In this document: positions 7,339 through 14,537 of the stretch, in pieces
Layout: every line of letters starts with the position of its first letter
Numbering within the stretch: position 1 is the first letter of the stretch
IMG/VR virus record: IMGVR_UViG_3300011445_000061
Span: 1-24,628 of that record
Source: a virus
Length of the DNA: 24,628 nucleotides
Reading direction: 5' to 3' (one strand)
The notes under the pieces: generated by a model
Seen by the model: the letters and a program-made list of their open reading frames with translations, nothing else
Databases searched by the model: none
Told to the model about the DNA's origin: nothing
Position numbers and translations under genes: made by a program

Positions 7339-7630
7339 TTCGCTGAGGGAATACCACGACAAACTGCTAGATTTCTTTAACGGTATGATAAAGAAGCTGG
7401 ATAAAAACTGTCACAAGGATACCCCCTCGATCCAGGACATGGGGCGAATAATAGACCTCCTTCAAATGGAAGTTCAGGAATTCGAGGAACAGTTGGTCAC
7501 CAATAAATATGACGAAAACTCGCTAATCGAACTGATGGACACCGCAAATTTCGCTTTTCTAGCCTATGTCGCGTTAAGACTGCAAGGAGTGGAGCATGCC
7601 AAAGAGGCGGGTAATCCTAAACCTCGATGA
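7307..7630 (+). CDS. mazZ: MazZ-like (MazG-family) nucleotide pyrophosphohydrolase
   Basis: 107 aa starting at GTG, 8 bases after AAGGAG that lies inside purZ. It carries the all-alpha NTP pyrophosphohydrolase signature: E55-xx-E58, 16 residues, E75-xx-D78 (ELMD), then N81, the Mg-binding residues of the MazG family. In Z-genome phages the MazZ enzyme cuts (d)GTP to dGMP, the substrate of PurZ, and the tight overlap with purZ fits that role. Fold confidence is high. The dGTP specificity is inferred from context, since other MazG-like phage enzymes look alike at this level. Confidence 0.82.
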   Translation: MPTNILVQVPDSLREYHDKLLDFFNGMIKKLDKNCHKDTPSIQDMGRIIDLLQMEVQEFEEQLVTNKYDENSLIELMDTANFAFLAYVALRLQGVEHAKEAGNPKPR

Positions 7631-7760
7631 GGAAGACTGCAAGTGGCTGGAGGAAGTATACGGGGATAGTTGGACTAAGCGAATGGAACAGCACATCCAC
7701 AATGAGGTAAGGCTTCGCAGCCAAGACGCGCTTAAAATGAGGGAACCATGGAATTACTGA
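7596..7760 (+). CDS. Small basic/acidic protein of unknown function, 54 aa
   Basis: ATG at 7596 with AAGGAG nine bases upstream, inside mazZ; ends TGA at 7760, overlapping the helicase start at 7748. It begins MPKRRVILNL and ends MREPWNY, with a probable charged helix (residues 11-50). The good ribosome site and overlaps on both sides argue for a real gene despite its size. Product unknown; the basic start and ribbon-like RRVILNL could suggest DNA or protein binding, but this is weak. Confidence 0.65.
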   Translation: MPKRRVILNLDEEDCKWLEEVYGDSWTKRMEQHIHNEVRLRSQDALKMREPWNY

Positions 7761-9160
7761 GCGTCCAGAAAGCTGCACTAAACGCGGCTAATACCGCACC
7801 CGGATTCGCCTATTACATGGAAATGGGCCTCGGCAAGACATTAGTAGCTCTCACCGAATTCTGTCATTTAGTTAGCAAGGGCAAGGCTACCCGGATGGTG
7901 GTTATCTGCCCCAATAGCTTCAAGAGCGGTTGGCAAGACGAGATTAATAAACAGGGGGTTCAAGTCCACCCCTTCGTTTTCAATTCCGGTTCCGCATATG
8001 AGAACGACCGCTTCTTGAAGACTGATTACAAGTTGCCGCCCGTGCTTATTGTGAACTACGAGGCGATACGAATACCGCACGTCCGCGAATACATTGACAA
8101 GTTCATCAGCGGTAAAAATTGCGTGTTGACGATAGACGAATCCATCCAGATTAAGACCTACAACGTTATCCAAACCAAAGTAGTGCTTGGGATGGCCCCT
8201 AAGTTTCAGTATGTTCGCCTGCTATCTGGAAAGCCGGTAACGAGCGGCCCCCACGACCTTTGGGCGCAGATGCGAGCAATCGGTGCCATAAATACCAAAT
8301 ACCATCCCTTCAAGACTACATATTGCAAGATGGGTGGGTTTAGAGGTAAGAAGGTGGTCGGCACTCAAAATGAGGAATTGCTCGCCGCGCTGATCGACAA
8401 GTTCATCTTCCGAGCCTCCAAGAAGGATTGGACGGACCTCCCCGAGAAGATGTACACTTCGCGGGAGTACAAGCTAACGCCGGAACTGTTGTCTATGTAT
8501 AAAAGCATGGAGGACGAGTTCGTTCTATGGATAAACGAAACCGAGAACGTCGCCGTGGACGCCTTTATAACGAAGTATATCAAGCTTGCCCAAATTCAAT
8601 CCGGATTCATTATCAAGGAAGATGGGTCTACCGAGGAATTAATATCGCCGGAAAAGAATCCACGGTTCGTATTGGTGCGCGAACTTGTAGAGGAAGCAGA
8701 CGGTAAGGTAATAATACCGTACATTCACAGGTACACTCTCGGTTTGCTGCAGCGGAGCCTGGCTGAATACAACCCCGCGCACATTAAAGGGTTAATGGAG
8801 CCGCACGAGATTAAAGCCCAAGTGGATAAGTTTAACAAGGATCCGAATTGCCGCGTTCTGCTGGGTCAGACACGCGCGTCGAAATACGGACATACCTTAT
8901 TGGGCGGGGAAGATATAGATCATTGTTCTACTATGATATTCGCCGAGAACAGCTACTCCTTGGACGACCGCAGCCAAGTGGAAGACCGAATGCACCGACA
9001 CGGCCAGAAATTCAACTGCTTATACGTGGACGTTTGGGGTACCCCATTGGACCGCAGAGTAACAGCGGCGCTGCAAGCCAAAGAGGACATATCCCAAGCG
9101 GTGTTTCAATACTTTAAGAAGCGGTCTAATAACCCTGCTCTTCTTCCAGTTGGTTCATAA
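7748..9160 (+). CDS. SNF2-type superfamily 2 DNA helicase
   Basis: 470 aa. Motif I is MGLGKT (26-31), with VVICPNSFKSGWQDE (51-65) as the Ia region. Motif II is D130-E-S-I instead of DEAH/DEAQ. Motif III is S160-G-K-P instead of SGTP. The C-terminal RecA domain ends in motif VI QVEDRMHRHGQ (from residue 410), the SNF2 type Q..R..R.GQ. These phage proteins are DNA translocases working with VRR-NUC and polymerase in replication or recombination. It closes the replication operon. Its last 35 bases overlap the end of the convergent virion gene, and no hairpin terminator is seen between them. Confidence 0.88.
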   Translation: MELLSVQKAALNAANTAPGFAYYMEMGLGKTLVALTEFCHLVSKGKATRMVVICPNSFKSGWQDEINKQGVQVHPFVFNSGSAYENDRFLKTDYKLPPVLIVNYEAIRIPHVREYIDKFISGKNCVLTIDESIQIKTYNVIQTKVVLGMAPKFQYVRLLSGKPVTSGPHDLWAQMRAIGAINTKYHPFKTTYCKMGGFRGKKVVGTQNEELLAALIDKFIFRASKKDWTDLPEKMYTSREYKLTPELLSMYKSMEDEFVLWINETENVAVDAFITKYIKLAQIQSGFIIKEDGSTEELISPEKNPRFVLVRELVEEADGKVIIPYIHRYTLGLLQRSLAEYNPAHIKGLMEPHEIKAQVDKFNKDPNCRVLLGQTRASKYGHTLLGGEDIDHCSTMIFAENSYSLDDRSQVEDRMHRHGQKFNCLYVDVWGTPLDRRVTAALQAKEDISQAVFQYFKKRSNNPALLPVGS

Positions 9161-10247
9161 TAGCTCTACGAGCAGCACTCCCAACTCTGTTTGTGCCTTC
9201 CGGACTCAATATTCCCTTATACTTGGGGTGGTTAAGCAACATGCGGCGCAACTCTTCAGTCGATGCCTGGGTTCCCCCTTTTGAGGCGGCATTAGCGATG
9301 CCACCAATAGCGGGGAGGCCAACTGCGGATATTAACGCCGGTATTACGTTTCCGCCCATCCCCAATGTTATGCTAGAAGGCAAGGACGCCACGTTTGCGG
9401 CGTTCCCCAACCATTTCGCTCCTTTGGTAGCCGGATCGCCGTGGATAACTTCTTGCATCTTAGCCTGGACCTCGGGCTTCTTAGTAAACGCTTTATTACC
9501 GGCGATGTCCGCAATAGCTGATTGAAGTTGGCGCTGAGTTCCGCCACCGGGGGTCGCTTCGACGCCAGCGACAGCCCTCTCCACTTGCCCGGATGGTGTT
9601 ATAGCCCTAGCTCTTGGGCTTGCGGGCGGAAGGGTATCGTCTATTCCGGACCACCATTTGGCCGCCCTGTTGCCAACCCCCGACATCGCGTGAGAAATCC
9701 CGGTACCAGCGCCTCCCGCAAGCGCACCAACACCTGCTCCACCAGGAATGGATTCGCCGCGAGAAGCAGCCGAAATAGCGCCCTCAGCAGCACCTTGGAC
9801 ACCACCCGCGAGAAGACCAATAGCACCCCGCGCTATCTTACCACCACCCAATTTAAGTCCTTGTGTGGCCAAATTAAACTTCCCAGGGCCAACTAAACCG
9901 CCCGCGATGTCTGCTGGGATAGCCCCTAAACCCAACCGCTCTCTGGCAGCAGTTACATCTTGCGCTGCGGTGGCTCCACCCGGAGGAGGAACGCCCAATT
10001 TTTCGCCAGCCCAATCAGCCGCAGCCGGAAGTGTGCTTAGAGTAGCGGCATCTAAAAATGTTTTGCCTACGTCTTCGCCCGTCCTGAAAGGCTTTGCCCA
10101 CATCGGCTCTGCATCGCGGACAGCTTGTTGCTTAGTATTTACTTCTTGCTGTGCCGTATCCTTCGCTTCCTTAAAGGCTTCGTCATAACTATTCGCTTCG
10201 ACTTTATACTTCGCCCCGCCTGGGAGAGTAATAATAAATTCGCCCAT
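9126..10247 (-). CDS. Glycine-rich hydrophobic virion protein, probable ejection protein
   Basis: 373 aa, last gene of the leftward operon; its ATG overlaps the upstream stop (TAATG). A small N-terminal strand-rich segment (ITLPGGAKYKVEANSYDEAF, residues 6-25) is followed by two long Gly/Ala-rich hydrophobic stretches (about 138-192 and 290-330) that look membrane-active, like glycine-zipper regions. Next to a transglycosylase and a large coiled-coil virion protein, this fits an internal protein that enters the cell envelope during DNA ejection. No catalytic motif is visible. The role is inferred from composition and neighbours. Confidence 0.65.
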   Translation of the reverse strand: MGEFIITLPGGAKYKVEANSYDEAFKEAKDTAQQEVNTKQQAVRDAEPMWAKPFRTGEDVGKTFLDAATLSTLPAAADWAGEKLGVPPPGGATAAQDVTAARERLGLGAIPADIAGGLVGPGKFNLATQGLKLGGGKIARGAIGLLAGGVQGAAEGAISAASRGESIPGGAGVGALAGGAGTGISHAMSGVGNRAAKWWSGIDDTLPPASPRARAITPSGQVERAVAGVEATPGGGTQRQLQSAIADIAGNKAFTKKPEVQAKMQEVIHGDPATKGAKWLGNAANVASLPSSITLGMGGNVIPALISAVGLPAIGGIANAASKGGTQASTEELRRMLLNHPKYKGILSPEGTNRVGSAARRAIMNQLEEEQGY

Positions 10248-12076
10248 TAGTTTATCCTCTCTGCTCTACCGCCCTTAATACTAACGGGGCCAGCCTTCTT
10301 CTCCATTTCAGCCATTGCGTCGGATATAGCCTTATTGTACAGTTGTTGTGCTTTCCCCGCATCGCCTCCAGCTTGCTTAACAAAGTTATTTTCGGCCAGC
10401 ACCATCATTGAAGCCTTAATCCTGCGGACACCTTCAAGCACGTACTTCGGGTCTTGGTTAGGATCAATGCTAGCGATAGTATCCCTCAACATCTTGTTCT
10501 CGAAGTCCGAAACTGGGCCAAGTGCGGCACCTGTTTCAGAAGCATCGCGCATCGCTTGCAACTGAGCGAAAGCGGTAACCGCCCCGATTGTCCCAAGTTG
10601 TGCTCTGACGTTTACAGCCGATCGCATGCCAAGTTCGTTAGCTTTTCCAGAGGCGAAGCCAACGGCAGGCGAATACCAAGGCGCTTCCTTGATAATGTTC
10701 TCAATATTTTCAGCTGCGGCGAATACCGAGTTAACAGCAGAGTACCTGGATCGCGCCTTTTCTAGGTCCTTTTCAGCTGATTTGGCGTCCTTCCTTTGAA
10801 GAGCCGTTCCCTCCAACCTCGTCTTCTCAAGTTCCGCCTGATGTTTATCACGCAGTATTTTAGCCTCGCCGCCTGGGAGGTCGTACAAGGTGGGTTCGCC
10901 GGTAGCCGCATCCACCGCAACAGCACCCTCGGCAGTTCTTCTGTAGTCTTGTCCCGGAGGCGGAGCGGGGAATTTCTGCCCCTGATCGCCTACGTTCACA
11001 GAAACGCCAGTCTTGCCGAATATCCTCGCACCCTGCTCAAAGGTAAGCGGCGGCTTACCAGCGGCCACGCGTTCTCTGTTGGCTTCGTCTATCTTCATCG
11101 CAAGAACGCGCATTTCGTCTGGAACTGGTTGGCCAATACCCGGAGCAACCGGCTGACCAGTTTCCATGTTAATAACCTGCGGGCCTTGCGGACCGGTGCC
11201 AATTTGAGTAGTTGGCTTCTTAAGCCCACCAACACCGGGGCCAACCGGCAGCGAAGTAGCCGGATCAACAAATACGGTAGGCCCTTCTTCTGTCTTTACT
11301 GCCTCCCCCTTGATTGGCTTCGGCCCACCAAACGAAGCGATAGTCCTTCCACGATGGTCAATAAAATGTTGCTGACCAGTAGCGTTATCCGTAGCCAACG
11401 ACAAGTTTTGAGTTTCGTGATGCTTGATAACCTCGTCCAATTTGCCACTGGTTTCCAAAGCCAAAGCAGCTTCGGGGGTAAGATTGTACTGCTTCGCAAG
11501 ACCACCAATCAAAGAACGGCGAAGGAGCATATCCTTTTGTGCTTGGGCATGTTTCTGTAGGCCAATTAGATCGGCGGCGGAAACATTTTGCCCTGCGCCT
11601 CCTCCCCCTACTCTGCCCGCGTGTTGAATAAGTGCTTGCCGCGTCCCCAAATTGTTGGAGAAGCCTGCCGCGATAAGGCTCAAACCAGAATCCAATGCCT
11701 GGGCATTCTGATTCTTTTGTATCAGTTGGAGGTACATATTCGACAAGTCTGGGGGCGACTGCGTAATGGTCGGAGCCTGTTCAGGAGGCTGTGGATTAGT
11801 CAACGGCGTAGCTACGCCTTGAGGCGGGGACGGCGGCGGAGCGGGCGGAGGACCAGCCGGGGGCCTCGGGGCCTGGGCTTGAGCTTGCTGGCCCGCTTGA
11901 GCCGACGGAATAGGAGGCATAAATCCACCCTGCAAAAATTCGGGTCGGATGCCAGGGTTAGCCGCCGCTGTTTGGCCAGGATTATCACCAGCCATCCCCG
12001 GAATGAATTGTGCCGGAATAGCCTGATTTGGGTCCTCGCCCCTCTGGAGGGCGGCAATCAGATCAGCTATGTTCAT
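10247..12076 (-). CDS. Internal virion / DNA ejection protein with Pro-Gln-rich N-terminus
   Basis: 609 aa. The N-terminal 110 residues are low complexity, rich in Pro, Gln and Ala (AQAQAPRPPAGPPPAPPPSP region). The middle is Gly/Pro-rich with short beta segments. Residues 409-450 form a charged coiled coil, and about 490-530 has the motif LQAMRDASETGAALGPVSDFE, a recurring block in phage virion and DNA-transfer proteins. Its start overlaps the stop of the transglycosylase gene (ATGA). It is likely packaged in the head or tail and ejected with DNA. The exact role is not shown by sequence. Confidence 0.65.
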   Translation of the reverse strand: MNIADLIAALQRGEDPNQAIPAQFIPGMAGDNPGQTAAANPGIRPEFLQGGFMPPIPSAQAGQQAQAQAPRPPAGPPPAPPPSPPQGVATPLTNPQPPEQAPTITQSPPDLSNMYLQLIQKNQNAQALDSGLSLIAAGFSNNLGTRQALIQHAGRVGGGGAGQNVSAADLIGLQKHAQAQKDMLLRRSLIGGLAKQYNLTPEAALALETSGKLDEVIKHHETQNLSLATDNATGQQHFIDHRGRTIASFGGPKPIKGEAVKTEEGPTVFVDPATSLPVGPGVGGLKKPTTQIGTGPQGPQVINMETGQPVAPGIGQPVPDEMRVLAMKIDEANRERVAAGKPPLTFEQGARIFGKTGVSVNVGDQGQKFPAPPPGQDYRRTAEGAVAVDAATGEPTLYDLPGGEAKILRDKHQAELEKTRLEGTALQRKDAKSAEKDLEKARSRYSAVNSVFAAAENIENIIKEAPWYSPAVGFASGKANELGMRSAVNVRAQLGTIGAVTAFAQLQAMRDASETGAALGPVSDFENKMLRDTIASIDPNQDPKYVLEGVRRIKASMMVLAENNFVKQAGGDAGKAQQLYNKAISDAMAEMEKKAGPVSIKGGRAERIN

Positions 12077-12918
12077 GGCATTCTATCCGTTAGAGTAAGC
12101 CCATACTTTCGCTGGCGGTTTTGCATAAGCGCCGCCATCAATTGTTGCGCCGCCATCGCATTCTGCTGCCCTTGCACATCCGGAGCCATCGGAGAAATAG
12201 TTGCAGCGGCTGCCGCCGCTTGCGGGCTAACTTGCGGCCTAAAGCCGCTAGCGATAGTTTGTAAGTCCGACAGCCCCGAATCCTTGCCGCCCTTACCCTC
12301 TGGGCCTAGCAACGCGGTTTGTATTTGGGCACCTATTCCAGGGGGTTCTACCGGAGGCGCAACAGGGGGCGGCGGAAATGGCGACGGAGCCGTTGGCCCA
12401 TGTTGAAGCTGCGGAAGATAAGGGCTGGTGGCCAAAGACATGCCGGGAACTGGCTGTCTGCCGTCGAATCCATAATATGCCATGATTTTGTTCGCCGCTT
12501 CTTGGGGTGGAGCATTCGGGTCCACCTTGTTGACCGCCAAATTTCGTGGAGACGCGTTGCCGACGCCGGATATCATTCGAGCAGCCGTCACAGCCCCTTG
12601 TTGGTGTGCCAATGCCAGCTCAGAATGGGTCGGATCGCGGCCTAATGCCTTAGCCAATGCCCTTCGATTATCCTCAGTTAGTCGGACACCCGCCTGGATA
12701 TTCGCTACTGGATCAGCGCGCTTATCCCCACTGTCCCCCACAAGCCCATAAGTCTTGCCGGTGCCCTTCGTGAATTGAAGCAAACCCTTTGCCCCGGTGG
12801 AGGACCCGAGATTTGGATTACCGGAGCTTTCCTTATACACCATACGATAATAATAGTCCCGCATCGACGGCGGAACGTTGGCGTCAATTATCGCTTTGAT
12901 GTTTTCTGGAAGTTTCAT
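12073..12918 (-). CDS. Virion-associated lytic transglycosylase (SLT domain)
   Basis: 281 aa. The SLT fold is plain: catalytic E30 in YKESSGNP, followed by GAKGLLQFTKGT (42-53) and a later LAHQQGAVTAARMI helix. The C-terminal half is a Pro-rich linker (TAPSPFPPPPVAPPVEPP) and an Ala/Met/Gln-rich tail, so the enzyme is probably tethered inside the particle rather than free. It would open peptidoglycan locally during DNA entry. The ATG overlaps the stop of the S74-like gene, and the neighbours are the two ejection-type proteins. Confidence 0.85.
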   Translation of the reverse strand: MKLPENIKAIIDANVPPSMRDYYYRMVYKESSGNPNLGSSTGAKGLLQFTKGTGKTYGLVGDSGDKRADPVANIQAGVRLTEDNRRALAKALGRDPTHSELALAHQQGAVTAARMISGVGNASPRNLAVNKVDPNAPPQEAANKIMAYYGFDGRQPVPGMSLATSPYLPQLQHGPTAPSPFPPPPVAPPVEPPGIGAQIQTALLGPEGKGGKDSGLSDLQTIASGFRPQVSPQAAAAAATISPMAPDVQGQQNAMAAQQLMAALMQNRQRKYGLTLTDRMP

Positions 12919-13982
12919 TTTAACACTTCCATCAGATTGTTAAGATCGACCGTCTTGTACTTGCCCACCTTCTTGACGGCGCTCGGGTATTTCTTCTCGA
13001 TGTCCTGCGCCATCGGGCCGACCACCTTCGGATAGCTCTTCGGGTCATCCTTATACCGGTATGAGTAAATTGGGATACCCGCAAGCGGATCATCGCCAAC
13101 CTTCTTGATGTCCGTCTTCATTCTACGATCAGACATCATCATCGGTAAAAATCTGGAGGCGATATTCGCGCCGCCAAGTGCGATGCTAGCCCAATCAGTG
13201 GGTGGCTTTTCCGCCGTGCTTGTCTTGTTACTAATCTCGGTTTTACCGTAAGGCGTCATGCCCAAAGCAGCCAGCCGGATATTAAGGGATTCTACCGGGG
13301 ATTGTTGCCGCTCCTGGAATTTCTGCATATCGGCGTTGATAACATTTTGTCCATGTTGCTGCTGTTGTTGGCCGCCCATAAGCAGGGCTTGTAATTGACT
13401 CAACCAGCTAGCATCCTTACCTTGCGCAACGTTTCCCAAACCAGCAGCAGACGCTTGGATGCCTGACCTATCCTTTAACGCAGTATCGGTGGCAGTAGTG
13501 AACCCCTGATGCCGAAGTTGGGCAGACAAATCGCCGATGCCCCGAGCACCCTCCGCCTGCGTAACTGCATTCTGGATGCCAAACCGCGATCCTCCGAATG
13601 CCTTAGCTTTCCTTGCGGCATCGGCATTATTATTTAGTTGGCTAGTTAACGACCGTTCCGCGTTGCCTATGGCATTTCGCTCTACCTCGGCGGTGTAAGG
13701 ATTGAGGAACCGATTAATGTCCAACGGGCCAGCGGCTTGGCGGTATAACCCAGCAGATTCGTCGTACAACGAATTCGCACCCGATCCGGCTTGCGCCATC
13801 CCATACCCTTGCTGGGTAAGGGGTGATTCTGCAGCTACCCGATTTCCCTGATACTGTTCAAAAGGTCGATCAGCCACCTGCTTCGCAAGTTCGTAATTCT
13901 CACGACCGCCCGCTTCGACCCAAGCAGGAAGTTGTTGTTGCTTGACTTCAGTGGCTTGTGCCGGTGTGCCTTTGCTACCCAT
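12915..13982 (-). CDS. Virion protein with short C-terminal S74-like chaperone domain
   Basis: 355 aa. The N-terminal two thirds are Ala/Gly/Gln-rich and helical, with a Gln run near 205-209. From residue 284 the sequence SDRRMKTDI begins a C-terminal unit of about 72 residues that continues with YRYKDDP and VGPMAQDIEKKYPSAV (321-336), the hallmark of the peptidase S74 intramolecular chaperone family. The unit is shorter than typical self-cleaving S74 domains, so cleavage is uncertain. The N-terminal type occurs in short-tailed phages as an internal or tail-tip component. The start overlaps the preceding stop by 8 bases. Confidence 0.7.
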   Translation of the reverse strand: MGSKGTPAQATEVKQQQLPAWVEAGGRENYELAKQVADRPFEQYQGNRVAAESPLTQQGYGMAQAGSGANSLYDESAGLYRQAAGPLDINRFLNPYTAEVERNAIGNAERSLTSQLNNNADAARKAKAFGGSRFGIQNAVTQAEGARGIGDLSAQLRHQGFTTATDTALKDRSGIQASAAGLGNVAQGKDASWLSQLQALLMGGQQQQQHGQNVINADMQKFQERQQSPVESLNIRLAALGMTPYGKTEISNKTSTAEKPPTDWASIALGGANIASRFLPMMMSDRRMKTDIKKVGDDPLAGIPIYSYRYKDDPKSYPKVVGPMAQDIEKKYPSAVKKVGKYKTVDLNNLMEVLK

Positions 13983-14337
13983 TTTTCAGTTCCTTCGCAT
14001 ACATCGTGCCAGTTTGTTTCCAGCCGGGGGTTCGAAAATTCCACCACCCCTCGCGGCCAGTTGCTGTTAACATATCCGCGTCAAGGTCCCTAGCCCAATG
14101 CTCCAGCTTCTTTTCCATCCGCAGCGAATCATCCAGGTAGCCAACCACGTACAATATGTCAACCACCTTCTTACGAGGAAATTCTTGTACCTGGGTAACT
14201 GCCCAAGTGTCGTTTTCAACATGGCTCTGTAACTTGCCCTTATCTATTTGGTCTATTATATCACTAAGTGTATACACATTGCCCGCCATTCCTAGGGCTT
14301 TGGCCATTCGACTAACCATAAGCGGGTCGGTTATCAT
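13975..14337 (-). CDS. Small virion-region protein, GNAT-like
   Basis: 120 aa, starting in an ATGA overlap with the upstream stop. After a short helical start (IIDQIDKGKLQSHV) comes WAVTQVQEFPRKKVVDILYVVG, a strand pattern. Then follow DDSLRMEKKLEHWARDLDAD and the end TGREGWWNFRTPGWKQTGTMYAKEL. The spacing of central strands, a helix and a late G-R-x-G-W...PGW segment recalls GNAT acetyltransferase-like proteins found among phage internal virion genes. The acetyl-CoA loop is not obvious, so it may be a non-enzymatic relative. Confidence 0.55.
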   Translation of the reverse strand: MITDPLMVSRMAKALGMAGNVYTLSDIIDQIDKGKLQSHVENDTWAVTQVQEFPRKKVVDILYVVGYLDDSLRMEKKLEHWARDLDADMLTATGREGWWNFRTPGWKQTGTMYAKELKNG

Positions 14338-14537
14338 CCGTCGGACACCTTAGTTGCAACCAACACCCCAGAGTCGTTGACCGTTACTTCGTATACCTTC
14401 TTGCTCGGCGAATATAGGAGGACCGACCTATTCGCCGTCTCAGCGTTCAATTTCCCGCGATTGGTTCGCTCTTGGTCACGCAAAAATTCGACCATGAACT
14501 TGGTTACCTCGGAGTCCTCGAATTTCGGTATCCTCAT
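14334..14537 (-). CDS. Small conserved phage structural-region protein, 67 aa
   Basis: The open frame reaches back to 14591, but ATG 14537 overlaps the preceding TGA (ATGA), matching the coupling used by its neighbours, and has GAGGGG about 12 bases upstream, so it is chosen. It begins MRIPKFEDSEVTKF, with a helix (FMVEFLRDQERTNRGKL) and then a strand-rich half (SVLLYSPSKKVYEVTVNDSGVL). Similar short proteins sit beside tail genes in short-tailed phages. Function unknown. Confidence 0.65.
   Translation of the reverse strand: MRIPKFEDSEVTKFMVEFLRDQERTNRGKLNAETANRSVLLYSPSKKVYEVTVNDSGVLVATKVSDG

Noticed and set aside
9135-9175. CTGCTC ... GAGCAG inverted repeat near the convergent junction as a bidirectional terminator
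   Set aside because: The stem is six pairs with a 29-base loop and no T-run, too weak to call.
14025-14052. tRNA 3'-end-like string GGGGGTTCGAAAATTCCACCA, possible attachment site
   Set aside because: The T-stem does not pair (three mismatches or G-T), there is no cloverleaf, it lies within a coding gene and no integrase is visible.
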